In this document: in pieces, positions 20,902 to 31,800 of the stretch
How the letters are laid out: each line of letters starts with the position of its first letter
Numbering within the stretch: the first letter of the stretch is position 1
NCBI GenBank assembly: GCA_021396245.1
Contig: WNYE01000017.1
Span: forward strand, 406,999 to 470,998
DNA: 64,000 bases
Direction of reading: 5' to 3'
Source of the DNA: Sporothrix humicola
Lineage: Eukaryota; Ascomycota; Sordariomycetes; Ophiostomatales; Ophiostomataceae
Made by a program: the position numbers and the translations under genes
Notes under the pieces: model-generated
What the model saw: the letters and a program-made list of their open reading frames with translations, nothing else
What the model was told of the DNA's origin: nothing
The model's database searches: none

Positions 20902-22650
20902 CTACGCCCCCCGCTCGCGCAGCCGCGCCTGCGCCCGCTCGTACTCGGCCTTGCGCCGCCCGTCGCGCCACTGGTCCACCCGGTTGCGCCACTGCTCGCC
21001 CCAGAGCACGGCGGTCCAGACGCCGACGGCGCTGACGACCAAGAACAGCGCGCTGATGGTGCTGAACCAGCCGACACCGATGTGGTCGATGGCGGGCAGG
21101 ACAACGGCAGTGCCGCCGCATGCAAAGAGGTAACGCACAAAATAGTTGGCAGCAATGACTTCGCTTCCGCGGCTCTGCATGACGTCGAGGCAGTACGTGT
21201 TGATGCTGGGGAAGCAGAAGAGCTGGCCGACGCCCTGCAAAAACAACATGATGACAGCGAGCGGGATGCCGCCGACACCCTTTTCGACGCCCCAGCCATA
21301 CACCAATACACAGGCCGGGATGACGCCGCCTAGAAAGGGAATGGCAGAGCGCAGACGGTCTTCGGGGATGCGCTGGCCGTTGCGTTTCTTGATCCAGCGG
21401 CGGACCATGTAGTCTGCATAGCGGCCGCCGAAAAAGGTGCCGCAAATGTACCCGAAGCCGGGGGCCAAATAGAAGAGGCCAGACTGCATGGGGGTTGTGA
21501 GGTGGAAGCGGGGATTCAAAACATAACGGATGGGTGTCAGCAGGGCATACATGTTCCAGACGAGCGACGACGAGGCGCTGCCGGCCATGATGAGGTTGGG
21601 GTACACAAAGAGGCGGATGACGCGCATGGGGTTGACCATGGGGCCCAGGACGCGCAGTTTGCTTTTGAGGGGGTAGCCGGCGAGGCTGTCAATCTTGCGG
21701 TGGTGGATGGTCTCGGGCAGCAGGAAAACTGTGCCGATAAAGGCGGCGCCCGTGAGTGCGGCCTGCAGCCAAAAGATGACGCGCCACGACCTGTACGTGA
21801 CAATGATACCGCCGATAAAGGGGCCGAGGGCCGGACCGATCAGAGTGCCAGCCATGAACCAGCCCATGGCCGTGGCACGTTCTGTGGGCCGGTAGATATC
21901 GCCAACCGAGGCCGAACCAACCAGGATAAAGGCTGTGCCTTCAAAGGCCGACAGGATGCGGAACACGAAAAAGGCAGCCAGGTTGGGCGAGAGGGCGGTG
22001 CCCAGTGTGCAGCAGAAGAATAGAAACGAGGTGATCAGGGTGATGGGGCGGCGGCCATAGACTTCACTGAGCGGGCCCCAGACTGTTGGAGACAAGCCCA
22101 TGAACAGCAAGTACAGGGCGTTGCTGATATCAACAATGGCGCCCGTGCTGTTGAACTCGGCAACGATATCGGGCACGGCCGGCAACACAGATGTGCTCGA
22201 GATGGGTGATAAGAGGGAGCAGAACGACAGCAGGGCGACAATTGCCAGTTTGCGTCGTGGCGGTACGCGGTCATAAAACTCATCGGGGATCTCAATGTAC
22301 GAGGACCAAGGCTGGGCGGCCGGTGTATCAGGCCCGGCCGACGACACACGAGTCATTGTGGACATGAGTTGTGTCTGGGCGGCGCCGGCCTCGAGATCTG
22401 TTGTTTTGGTAGCTTGTGGATTCCGGACTATGTTTGTGTCGTCATGACTACCGTCATCGTCAAGGTGGCCGGCCTCAATGTCGGACTCGCGGCGATGTGA
22501 TGAAGAGGATGATTCTGGGTGTGTTTCTTCATGTTGTGGGGTTGTACTCGTTGTTGTTGGCTCTGTCTTCTCGTCGAGTGCTTCCTTTAGGACACTCGCC
22601 TCGACGCTGGCCCCTTCGACAGGTTCATGTTGCCCCTTTTCGTCGGCCAT
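20902..22650 (-). CDS. MFS drug:H+ antiporter, DHA1 type (QDR/Dtr-like)
   Basis: Predicted proton-driven exporter of the major facilitator superfamily in the plasma membrane. Uninterrupted 582-residue frame. A hydrophilic Ser/Thr/Glu-rich N-tail (about 1-130) precedes 12 predicted helices beginning near residue 135. Motif A is intact (GPLSEVYGRRP, 192-202), and the antiporter motif C is present in helix 5 (GTLIGPALGPFIGG, 268-281), which places it with drug:H+ antiporters rather than uptake carriers. The segment SISSTSVLPAVPDIVAEF in helix 1 is typical of the fungal QDR-like group. ATG 22650 begins the frame and has no competing upstream start. The leader is purine-rich on the plus strand, that is, pyrimidine-rich in the transcript. 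No cluster neighbours indicate a substrate; it may export toxic compounds or a metabolite. Confidence 0.93.
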   Translation of the reverse strand: MADEKGQHEPVEGASVEASVLKEALDEKTEPTTTSTTPQHEETHPESSSSSHRRESDIEAGHLDDDGSHDDTNIVRNPQATKTTDLEAGAAQTQLMSTMTRVSSAGPDTPAAQPWSSYIEIPDEFYDRVPPRRKLAIVALLSFCSLLSPISSTSVLPAVPDIVAEFNSTGAIVDISNALYLLFMGLSPTVWGPLSEVYGRRPITLITSFLFFCCTLGTALSPNLAAFFVFRILSAFEGTAFILVGSASVGDIYRPTERATAMGWFMAGTLIGPALGPFIGGIIVTYRSWRVIFWLQAALTGAAFIGTVFLLPETIHHRKIDSLAGYPLKSKLRVLGPMVNPMRVIRLFVYPNLIMAGSASSSLVWNMYALLTPIRYVLNPRFHLTTPMQSGLFYLAPGFGYICGTFFGGRYADYMVRRWIKKRNGQRIPEDRLRSAIPFLGGVIPACVLVYGWGVEKGVGGIPLAVIMLFLQGVGQLFCFPSINTYCLDVMQSRGSEVIAANYFVRYLFACGGTAVVLPAIDHIGVGWFSTISALFLVVSAVGVWTAVLWGEQWRNRVDQWRDGRRKAEYERAQARLRERGA

Positions 22651-24723
22651 TTTGAATTTGTGAGGACGGTGACCGAGGCCAATGGTATGATGTGGTAAGA
22701 TTGAGGAGTGAGGGAAGTACCTGGACGTGTGAGAGCATGCCAGTCAGACTAGGAATAACGGGGGATAATATTCAAAAGGAGGGAGTGAAGACGGAGGGAG
22801 TCAAGATAAGAAGACAAGGTCTTCGGCAGCCAACCAAGTGGGTGTTTGCCAAGAAAGTTTGTATTCAAAATCTGGGGAAGCAGGGCCTCGTGGGTATTTA
22901 AGAAGAGGACCTTTGGTCTATGAAAAGAGTGGGAAGCCAACGAAAGAAAAGAGAGATAAAGCAAGAAGGGTTTAAGATGGGAAAGGGAAGAGTATTTACG
23001 AGTTACGGATGCAAAAGATACGAGGGAAAGGAGAGAGACGAAGGAAAAGAGTCATCTCCAGCCCCGGATATGCGTCAAAATAAGAAGACAAGTACAAGCA
23101 CGGAGTACGCCAGAAGAAAAGAAGAACATCTAGTGGACACGGAAAAATGAGTGTATGCAGTGAAGAAAAGCTTTTCTTCGTTTTGTCACCCTTCCCATCT
23201 TGGCCATTTGCCAGAGGGATCCCTGTCGCCTAGAACGGCGGATCGACGATATGCCGCTACTGACTTGCTACTTGGCCTGCCGCATGCCCGGTTCTTGTCC
23301 GGTGGACGGCCGCTACGCTGCGCTGGAACAGGCAGTTCGTTGAGGGTGACGGAAAAGAGACAAAAGAGTGAAGAGAAAAGAAAGGGAGGGCCCACCCTTT
23401 GGGCACTAAGCCCACACACACGGACAGGCTCGTCCGCTCCGGTAACCGCCCGAGAGAAAGAGAGGGTCTACGATTAGACTGCACAGACTACAGCCATGTT
23501 GATTCACGTTTGGTTCCTTTTTTTGCTATCCTTTGAAATGATTATCATTTGCCGACATGGCGCCGATGATAAAAGAGGGACACCGTGCCGGGGACGACAT
23601 GCATTGTTGACCGTAAAAATGGAGGGAAACAAGAGGACAAAAGACAGAATAAAACGGAGAAGACGATGATGAAATGACTCGTGAGCAAAAGGCATCATAC
23701 CTGCACGACTTGTCTGCTTCTTGGCTTTGTTGATCTTTCTACAACTTTGTACATTTGAATCTTTTTACTCTCCTTTTCTTTCACGGACATTTTCACCCCG
23801 TTTGAATTGATCTTCTTCTGCAAGAATTTTGACAGAAATCTTACAGTTGCATTGCCACCAATGTGCCTCGGCAGGTTGAGGTGACAGACGGCCAAGAAAA
23901 CAGACATGCAATGCTGTTCCAACTTACCATTTTATCATCTCCGATTGGGCCTGGTTTTTAATACCCGATCTCGTCACCTTCATTTGCCATTCTCGCTTCC
24001 GCCTGCTTTGGCCGGGGCCAGGAAGAAAAAGAAGGACCAGGAAAGACAAGAAAACAAGATCCTTCCGGGCCGAGAATCGGTGGTTTGCAGTGGTTGAGCG
24101 CCGATATTTGAGTGGGGAAGAGGAGGGGGACTCCCTAACAAAAAAGCGCTTTCTCGCTTTGGGCTGTACCGACTGCCGACTCACAGGTTCGTATCTGCGC
24201 TACAGGGCCGCACTTACACTTATTTCTGGACCCAAAAAGGGGACCAAAAAGGTTATTCTATGCTATCTAATCTCGGCGCTCATAAGCAATGTCGTAGGGC
24301 GTATTTAAAGTGTCTTTTAAATCGAGTTGTCTTCTTTTCCTTTCGTTTTTACGAATCCCATTTATTTATTCATCCCCACAGCGAGTCATTGTCGGACATG
24401 GAGTCCGAATATCTGACATTTACTGCATACCATTACTGAAGCCTCTGTAAGAAAGCCTACCATGTTGCGGTGCAAGGTGATTGTTCTGATTATTGAGCTG
24501 TCCGAATACGGCAATAAATCCCGAGCCACGGCTTGGTCCGCGCACACCTATATTGATGTTGATGTTGAAACTGATACTGATCTCGACACTGAATTGATAT
24601 TGGTATTGATACTCTGTACTAATACTAATACTGAATTTAGCACTATCTCAAGTCCCGTTTGCCCATATGATACTATTTCCTTCCAGCATATACAATGACA
24701 ACACTGCCCTCCCATTCCTCCGC
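22651..24723. other. Intergenic, MFS leader and DUF4185 3' flank
   Basis: About 2.1 kb without a recognised gene. The plus strand is purine-rich at 22,900-23,150 and again in parts of 23,340-23,680, consistent with a long pyrimidine-rich MFS leader. 24,551-24,636 is a degenerate GATATT/GATACT-like microsatellite. Other frames have no motif. Confidence 0.5.
24551..24636. repeat. Degenerate hexamer microsatellite
   Basis: A run built from TATTGA/GTTGA/ATACTGA-like units, close to the 3' end of the DUF4185 gene on the opposite strand. Copies are imperfect. Seen directly. Confidence 0.6.
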
Positions 24724-25953
24724 CTACTCAAACAAGACCTCTCCCGTATAGATTCTGCAGGACTCTGCCTTGGAGTCCTGCGTCCAGGTAATCGGGATGG
24801 TCTTGCCCGTGGGGTCCATGTTGGGGTAGGCATGGAAGCCGTAGCTGAAGCCGTCCCCAGACTGCGGAATCTGCCAGATGGCTTTGGGCTTAGACCAGCC
24901 GCCTGTCAGAGACTTACTGTGCGACAGGTACATGCTGTAATCCATTGCGGCGGCTTGGCTTTGGAAGAGCAAAATGTACTCGCTATGGATGGGGCTCCAC
25001 CAAATGTCGCCCGTGCTTGGGCCATACCACTTGCCAAAGATATTGGAGGAGAAGTTGAACACGTTGGCGGCGCCGCCGTCGTCGAGGGCCGGCATCTTGG
25101 ACTGGAACTGATAGCCGTCCCAGAATTCGTATTGAGAGCGGTCGTCCCAGCCCTCGGGCTTAACGCGTGCGAGCTTGAGGCCGTTGCTCAGGTGGTTCGG
25201 GGCCTCGTTGACGCGGCCAAACATGTATAGGTACCCATCGCCTCCGTAAGGCATCAGGTCGGGGTGGACAATGGTGAAGGAGCCAAACATAGGCTCGCCG
25301 ACATTGAAATGGTTCTTGACCCTGCGGGTCACCACAGGCTTGCCATAGGTCTGGGCGTCGACGCGGATCTCGATTGGCGTGTTGTAGAGCAGGCTGACCG
25401 CCTGTTTCCTAAATAGGTCGCGGTCGATAACCTCGGTGAACGCGATCCCGCGCGTGCCGTTAGTGCCGGGAAGGGGAGCAATGTTGTGGTTGGGCCAGAT
25501 GGCGGTGCCCATAGCAGACTCGCCCTGGTCAAGCAAGAAGGGAATGGCGAGACTCGGGCCCTTTGTCGCATTGCCAAAGTCGGTGACGTCGGCTATGTTG
25601 TTACCGTTGGCGACCGCGATCGAGTTGGACACGAAGCTGACAATAAGGCTCGGGTCCGTCGGCGGCTTCCCAGCCGTGTAAGTGCCATCGGCGAAGATGA
25701 TGAGATGCTTGCCGCCGACTGTGCCGCCGCCGCCGCCGTCGCGGAAGATGTGGGGGTAGTTGGACTGCTGCATGCCATAGTTGCGAACGCGAGCCGTGAT
25801 GAGGTTGTCGACCACGACGGGTTCCGATTCGGTGGGCTGTGTTGCGCGAGGAGCAACTGGCTGAGACCCCGCATGTTGTTGTGCAATCGCCCGCGCATCG
25901 TGCTCGTGGACCATGTCCTTGGCCTTTTGCGTCGCTTTCTTGATCCAATCCAT
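24724..25953 (-). CDS. DUF4185 domain protein (beta-propeller-like)
   Basis: Single-exon 409-residue protein that I place in the DUF4185 family, found in bacteria and fungi and resembling five-bladed propeller glycosidase-type proteins; no activity is established. N terminus MDWIKKATQKAKDMVHEHD is a charged amphipathic helix, not a signal peptide, so a cytosolic location is likely. Family features: KHLIIFADGTYT near residue 85, GTAIWPNHNIAPLPGTNG, GEPMFGSFTIVHPDLMPYGGDGYLYMFGR, GKWYGPSTGDIWWSPIHSEYILLF, and a final YGFHAYPNMDPTGKTIPITWTQ. Repeated D/N-G and W/Y-rich strands fit propeller blades. No neighbour suggests a pathway. Start chosen at the first ATG, which sits right before the conserved helix. 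Confidence 0.8.
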   Translation of the reverse strand: MDWIKKATQKAKDMVHEHDARAIAQQHAGSQPVAPRATQPTESEPVVVDNLITARVRNYGMQQSNYPHIFRDGGGGGTVGGKHLIIFADGTYTAGKPPTDPSLIVSFVSNSIAVANGNNIADVTDFGNATKGPSLAIPFLLDQGESAMGTAIWPNHNIAPLPGTNGTRGIAFTEVIDRDLFRKQAVSLLYNTPIEIRVDAQTYGKPVVTRRVKNHFNVGEPMFGSFTIVHPDLMPYGGDGYLYMFGRVNEAPNHLSNGLKLARVKPEGWDDRSQYEFWDGYQFQSKMPALDDGGAANVFNFSSNIFGKWYGPSTGDIWWSPIHSEYILLFQSQAAAMDYSMYLSHSKSLTGGWSKPKAIWQIPQSGDGFSYGFHAYPNMDPTGKTIPITWTQDSKAESCRIYTGEVLFE

Positions 25954-27440
25954 GTTGATGTTGTCTCGTCGTCCTAAACGTCCTGTACGTGGTTGGTCTA
26001 GGGGATGTCAGTTGTCGTTCGATTGAAAGCAGATGCGATTGATGATTGAAAGCGACTCCTCCTGCAACTTCTCCTCCTTTATACTGACCTGACTGAACAT
26101 GTGATGACGTATGTAAGATCAGCAGCAAAAGTAGCAAAAGTACTACTCCGCTTGTACCCCATACAAAGCGTATGGCCGACGCTGGCGAGGTACGGCGTAC
26201 AGTGCCCAACATGGTGGCTACTGTGCCAAGACGCGCCGGAATGGGCTGAGACGCGCTGAGATGTGCTGAGATGCAGGCGTCGTGGTGCTAGTGATACTGT
26301 AGGAGTATACTGTAGGAGACAAGGAGTGTAGCTTTCTTTGTTAGTGAAACGTCAAGCCACCAACATTCGTGCTTGGAGCTTGGAGCTGCGCGCGACGTAC
26401 CTCGATCGTTTGTTGTTTGTTGTCGATGTTTGTTTTAGAAAAAAAAAGAGGTTGACTTTTCAACTTCTTGGGATTTTGGCAACTACTCTATCGCTCTTTC
26501 CCTTTCAAGGGCATCTTGGATTTATCAACAACGCGAGAACTGTCGAGACAACGACCCACTGTGCGCCACTGCGCATAATGCAGCTCCATCCCAGAAGGGA
26601 AGGGGCAGGCCAACGCCGCGGAAAAGGACAATGGCATCGACAAAAATAAGGCGAATAAGACGAAATAAGACAAAATGGTAGATGAGCAGATGAGAAGATG
26701 CAAGATACAAGATGACAGAATGGCAAGATAAAGGTGAGAATGACTAGACGACATGGTCTTCGCATGGAAAATATGTAAGCATTGACAGTGGAATGAGAAC
26801 GAGAAAGTGATATCCTAAAATAGCCAGAAAGGGCCGCAAAAAAAAGAAGGAAGAGCATAAGAATAACAGGAAATAACAAGAATAACCAACAAAAAAGTCC
26901 AATGGTATAAAAAGGAGAATGAATCTCAAACACGGCACTCAGCCGACGGAACGATCAGCGCCGTCTTATCAAAAAAGGGCTCCAGTTATGTCGCACTCCG
27001 GTCTCCAACCGCCAACCTCCGGACGCAATTCTCCGTTCTCCTTCTGTCGTTTGTCTTTTGCCAGCCCGGCCTGAGCCCGTTCGCCCGTCTTTCCTTTTCC
27101 TCCCTTTCCTCCCATTCCGTTCCATTCTCAGCCTCCCGTTCTCCTCTTTCCTACCCTCCGCCCTGCGCCTCTCCGTCCAACGGTTCAGTACGCGTATAAC
27201 GTCGTATAACAAATCGGTATCGTCGCTCGAAATAGAAATGAAAATGTAACAAAAGCGTGAAACAAGAATCGCAGAGCAAAAACAACAAAACCTGAAAAAT
27301 GCCTCCAAAAGAAACTGCGAAATGCAAAAAGCAAAAAGCCCATCCCGCTGGGTAAAAAGTCATAAAAGGGGGATCAATAAAGATCCAACGAAGAAAAGAA
27401 GAAGAAGAAGAAGACCGAGTGGCCAAAAGCCAGGTACACC
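25954..27440. other. Intergenic with small tandem repeats
   Basis: 1.5 kb without a recognised gene. It contains a 3 x 10-bp repeat (26,245-26,274) and a duplicated 12-mer (26,294-26,305 and 26,307-26,318). 26,590-26,900 is purine-rich on the plus strand, and 27,030-27,180 is pyrimidine-rich. The right end is the 3' flank of the Ser/Pro-rich gene. Confidence 0.5.
26245..26318. repeat. Two short tandem repeats in the DUF4185 promoter side
   Basis: GCTGAGATGY-type 10-mers occur three times at 26,245-26,274, and ATACTGTAGGAG occurs twice one base apart at 26,294-26,318. They lie about 300 bases upstream of the DUF4185 start codon. Seen directly; regulatory meaning unknown. Confidence 0.6.
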
Positions 27441-28868
27441 CTAGATAGGGCTCTGGGGATTGCTCCGCACACCGCCCAGGTCGCCGCTGCCCGTCCGCCG
27501 CAGCGCCTGCGACATGGTCTCCACCGAGATCTCGTTGTTGCCGCCGCCGCCACCAGCAACCTGCAGGAGCGTGCTCCCACTGCCTGACCCAATCGCTGCA
27601 ATCTTGGGCGACCGCGTCGGCGAGCCGACTGCCTTTCCAGTGGTCGCCGGGTTCCGCTGCGGCGACAGGTCCAGGCCCTTGACGGACCCGCTCTTGCTCG
27701 CGGGCGGGCTCGTGCCGAAGCGGTCGGTCGTCGTCGGCGAGCGCATCGGCGACGGCGAGCGGTTGTTGCTGAGTGCGCCACTAAGCGCAGCGAGACTCGT
27801 CAGGCCCGCCAGGCTGCCCGGGCCGGCGGTTGCCTGCTGCTGTTGTTGCTGCTGCTGCTCTGCCTGCACGACATCCGCAAACGAAATAAAACTGAGCCGG
27901 CGCACGTCGGTCGTGTCAAAGGATCCGTAGTTGGACGCACTATCGTCCTTGTCTGTCGTAGCGAAGCTGCTGGCCACATCGTCGACCCACGCAAACGTGC
28001 CGCTAGCGGCGCTGCTACTGACGCCATTGTTGGAACCGCCGGCCACCGCGAGGCCAGCCGGCTGGTGGTGCGTGTGTGTGATAATCTCTACAGTATCCGG
28101 ATCTAGATGGCCATCGGTAATCGCTTCCGAGGAGGCGTCGAGGACAGGCGGGATGTAGTTTTCGGTGGCAATGTGCGACGGGATCGCTGGCGACCCGGGC
28201 ATGAGCACGCTGTTGCTTTCCTGGACGTCGCGCTCAAAGATCTGGGACCCGGCGGGCGATGACATGCGAGGTGACGACGAGAGGGCGGCGATGCTACGGC
28301 CGGGCGACGAGGGTGGCACCACGTAGTAGCCGCCGTAGTTCGACCCTCCAGCGCCACCCGTGGTTGTGCTGCCGCCAACACCGCTGCTTGTAATGCTGGC
28401 ACTCATAGGGCTGAAGCTGTCGGTCATAATGGGCGACGTGGGTTTGCGAACAGGCACATCCTTGGCCGGCGGTTTTGGTGCGGTGCCGGCGGCTATGGAG
28501 CCCGTCTTTGGCGGCGGAGGCGGAGGGGATTTTGAGAGGGCGGGCGGTGGTAGGGAGGAAGCGCCAGCGCCGATCGTGGCTGACGGGGCATTTGAGGAGG
28601 CTTGTGCTGACGGCGATTTTGTCACTTGTGCAGCTGATGACGCCGATGACGATGGGTCTGCTGCTGCGCCTTCGCCCTTTTTCTTGCCAAAGCCAAACAG
28701 GCTACGGCGCTTCTTTTTCTTGTCGTCAGTCGGAGCCGAGGTAGTCTCGTCTTGCGCGGTCGAGGAAGAAGACGAGGCGGCGGCGATGGGCTCAAATGGA
28801 GGCGCCAGCGTCGGGCCTTGGCTGCCACTCCCGCTGCTCGTCAACGGTGTTGAGCCGGCGAGACTCAT
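27441..28868 (-). CDS. Conserved Ser/Pro-rich fungal protein, function unknown
   Basis: Uninterrupted 475-residue frame that I read as a fungal protein without assigned function. Most of it is low complexity: a Ser-rich start, a basic patch KKKKRRSLFGFGKKKGEG (about 51-68; possible nuclear or membrane-phosphoinositide contact), a Pro-rich block PPPALSKSPPPPPPKTG, and a poly-Gln run near 340. Ordered-looking islands lie between: QIFERDVQESNSVLMPGSPAIPSH, TENYIPPVLDASSEAITD with DPDTVEIITHTHHQP, DVRRLSFISFADVVQAE, and near the end EISVETMSQALRRTGSGDL. Such islands in a disordered Ser/Pro matrix suggest a phosphorylated scaffold or adaptor. No transmembrane segment. Start at the first ATG. That it is a gene is well supported by length and composition; function is not. 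Confidence 0.75.
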   Translation of the reverse strand: MSLAGSTPLTSSGSGSQGPTLAPPFEPIAAASSSSSTAQDETTSAPTDDKKKKRRSLFGFGKKKGEGAAADPSSSASSAAQVTKSPSAQASSNAPSATIGAGASSLPPPALSKSPPPPPPKTGSIAAGTAPKPPAKDVPVRKPTSPIMTDSFSPMSASITSSGVGGSTTTGGAGGSNYGGYYVVPPSSPGRSIAALSSSPRMSSPAGSQIFERDVQESNSVLMPGSPAIPSHIATENYIPPVLDASSEAITDGHLDPDTVEIITHTHHQPAGLAVAGGSNNGVSSSAASGTFAWVDDVASSFATTDKDDSASNYGSFDTTDVRRLSFISFADVVQAEQQQQQQQQATAGPGSLAGLTSLAALSGALSNNRSPSPMRSPTTTDRFGTSPPASKSGSVKGLDLSPQRNPATTGKAVGSPTRSPKIAAIGSGSGSTLLQVAGGGGGNNEISVETMSQALRRTGSGDLGGVRSNPQSPI

Positions 28869-31800
28869 AGTGGGTATGGAGGAGTGGGCGTTGGATGTCG
28901 GATGTCGTAATCGAGGGGATCTTCAGAAAAAAAGGTAGTCGCTGTGGAATGGCGTGTTAATGGTCGTTGAAGAAAAAGACACCAAAAGTGCAAAAGTGTA
29001 AAAGAGCTGAGGAGGAGCTGAAGAAATCGCGACTCCAAAAGAACAAAGAGAACTGAGGGGAAAACGCCGCGCCTGAAATGAGACGAAACACACAAGGGGC
29101 TTTCACGGAGGACAGGAAAGAAAGGAACAGGAAAGGCCAGAAAAACTAAAATGTAAGGGGAAGAGTATTGGAGGAATCAGGAACAAGAAAGGGAGGGCGG
29201 GGAGTGGCTGCTATTTGTTCGTTACAGTTTCTTGTGTTTCTGTGTTCCTCTTCTGGGCCTCCGTGGCTTCAACCTGGCCTTGTATGGCGGCCGCCTGTAT
29301 TCCTGGTATTCTGTATTCGTGTTGCTTTACGACGTGCGTTGCTTTGCTTGCGCAGATTTTCCTGTTGCTTGTTTCTGCTTGGTTGAGAAAGAAGGCTTGG
29401 GTGTGGCGGTCCAGGCCAGGACCACAGAATTCGTGAAGGAATACAAGAGTACAGAGTCAAGAGTATGGAAATACAAAGTGACGGAGCCACGGAGGGGTCG
29501 AAAACGATAGGAGCGACGAGATATAGCCAACAGGGGCCAGGAGTGGGAGGATGAAAAGGAGGCCGCTGTTTGTTTCTGTTTGGCCGTTTGGCTCTTTGGT
29601 TGTCCCTTGCTTTTCCCGGCTGAGAAGAAGGGAATCACTTGATGAACGGGAAAAGGCACAAGGCAGAAAGCAAAGGTAAAAGTGAAAAGGTAAAAAGTGA
29701 ACAAAGGAGAAGAGGCAGAAGCGGAACGATAGAAAGGGGTCCTGGTCGTGTTTGATGCAGATTGAAAAGGACAGAAACAAAGTAAAAGAGTGCGCAGGGC
29801 GTCAAGTGAATGCAATGCAAGCTGGGATGGTACGGACCTTTTCTTTTTCTCTTCTTTTCGATTGTCTGTTCTTTTCTCTTCTCTTCTCGTGTGCCTGTTT
29901 GTCGATGTGTCTTTCCGAGATGTCCTTGTCACTTTGTCTCTCTTTCGCGGATGCCTGCAGCGGGCTGATGTTGAAGGTGCTCAAAGTTCGGATATCCTGG
30001 ATGTGTTCGTCCGGTGTTGAGTGCGAGTGCAGCTGTCGTGTTCTCGCTTTCGCTGGTTTGTCTTTGTGTTTTATTGTTTTCGCTGTCGCTGTCGTCTTTT
30101 TTTGTTTTGTTCGCGATTTGTATTTCTAAATGTCCCGGTTGGTCCGAGAAAAAGAGCGATGTTGACAGTTCTTCCCCTCTTTTTTTTCTGTCACTTCTTG
30201 TCTTTCGTTTCTTGGTTTTTGTCGGGTACCCGCAATGGCTGGCGGCGTATGACGCAGCTCGCGCGTTGACGAAAGACAACGGACGAGAAAAAAAGGGGAT
30301 GGAATACGGAGGCTGTCGTAAGGAAGAGCGGAGCACGACCCTGGAAAAGGCAGTCAGAGGGTCTAGGCAAAGAGGGATCGCCTGTGCTGTGGGTAAATCC
30401 TTGGAGAAGACTAAAAGATGGAAGAAGGGCTGGCCCCAATCAGGTGTCGTAAAAGCCCAAATGAAAGTGAGCGCGTGCTAGAGAAAAAGATGAAAGTCAG
30501 CAAGTCTGTTCGCAAGCTCGCAAGTCAGGGTCGGCCTGTCCGCTAGAAACACGGAAGAAAAGGGGGACTTTTCTGGTCGCTGTTCTTTTGGAAGGCCCGT
30601 TTGTCTGGGGGAGTACAAGGACAAGGGGGAAGGAATATGGCGTACGGAGAATACGGCGTATCGGGATTGAAAGGATTAGGTTGTCGTTTGCGCAACACAA
30701 AAGTCATGAGGAACAAATTGAGTTGCAAGAATGTTGGCGAGAATGATCAGAACAAAAGGATTCAGGAGAAGAAAGTGGACGATGACTACGACATACGACG
30801 TTCAAATACAAATAGAGCAAGCAGGACGGTCGCTCTTTCCGCAAGGGATGAAGAGGAGCACGAGCTTGTCGAAAAAGAAGAAGGAACGACCATAGGCAAG
30901 AGCTTGCAAGCAAGAAGAAAGAACAGGAGAGCGGCGAGGAAGGAGCTGACCACTTGTAAGGGGTGGAGCGATGACGACGGTTGGGTGGGATGACGATACA
31001 AGGCAGCACGTGCGACCTTTTGCTCTTTCGCTGTGGGCGGCACTAGGCCCTGAAGAGCATTTACGGAGGAAGGAGGAAGGCGCTGGAAGACTGGAGGACC
31101 GGGCAGCTACTGGATTGGGGAATATGCTGCGATGGGGGATTTTGGACTTTACCTTAAAAGCCTGTTGAGCCGTTTCTTTCGTTTCGTCTACATTGAAAGT
31201 TTATTTTCTCGAGTCTTCCGTATCGCGCCGCGCTTCGGCAAAAAATGAAGTAAATAGGTCACGATGGTGACCGGCGAGGTTATTGTTGTTTGCGCTATTG
31301 TTACCAAGGGTTCCGTCGAGGTGACAGCCGCCTGGGCCGTTGAAGAAATGACTTACAGAGATGATGTATGTATGTATCTCACATACTAAATAATGTATAA
31401 GGTACATAGTAATACCCACTGTATAACCACTTAACTGGAGCAATCAAATACACTATCGAGATGCCAGCGACCACAAACAAAACAAACAAACTTCGAGAAA
31501 CGGAGAACAATAAGATGAAAAGATATCAAGAGAAGGGAATAATAGAAAGACAGACCCAAAATAGCTTCCAATAGCCGCATTGACGACTATGAACAAGAAA
31601 CAAACTAGTCGACAAGAGGACAGGACTTGAAACAAACGACGGATGCCTTGATGTTGAACCCTTTTATATTCGGGGTTAGGTGGCCTTTTCTGCGTTCCTT
31701 GATAGAGAGACGGGCTCTCGAATATACAAGGAGTCTGGTCACCTGTTTTCAGACGGCATTGGTGACAAAAGTGGCGAAGTCCCTGGCTCGTGCGGCATTG

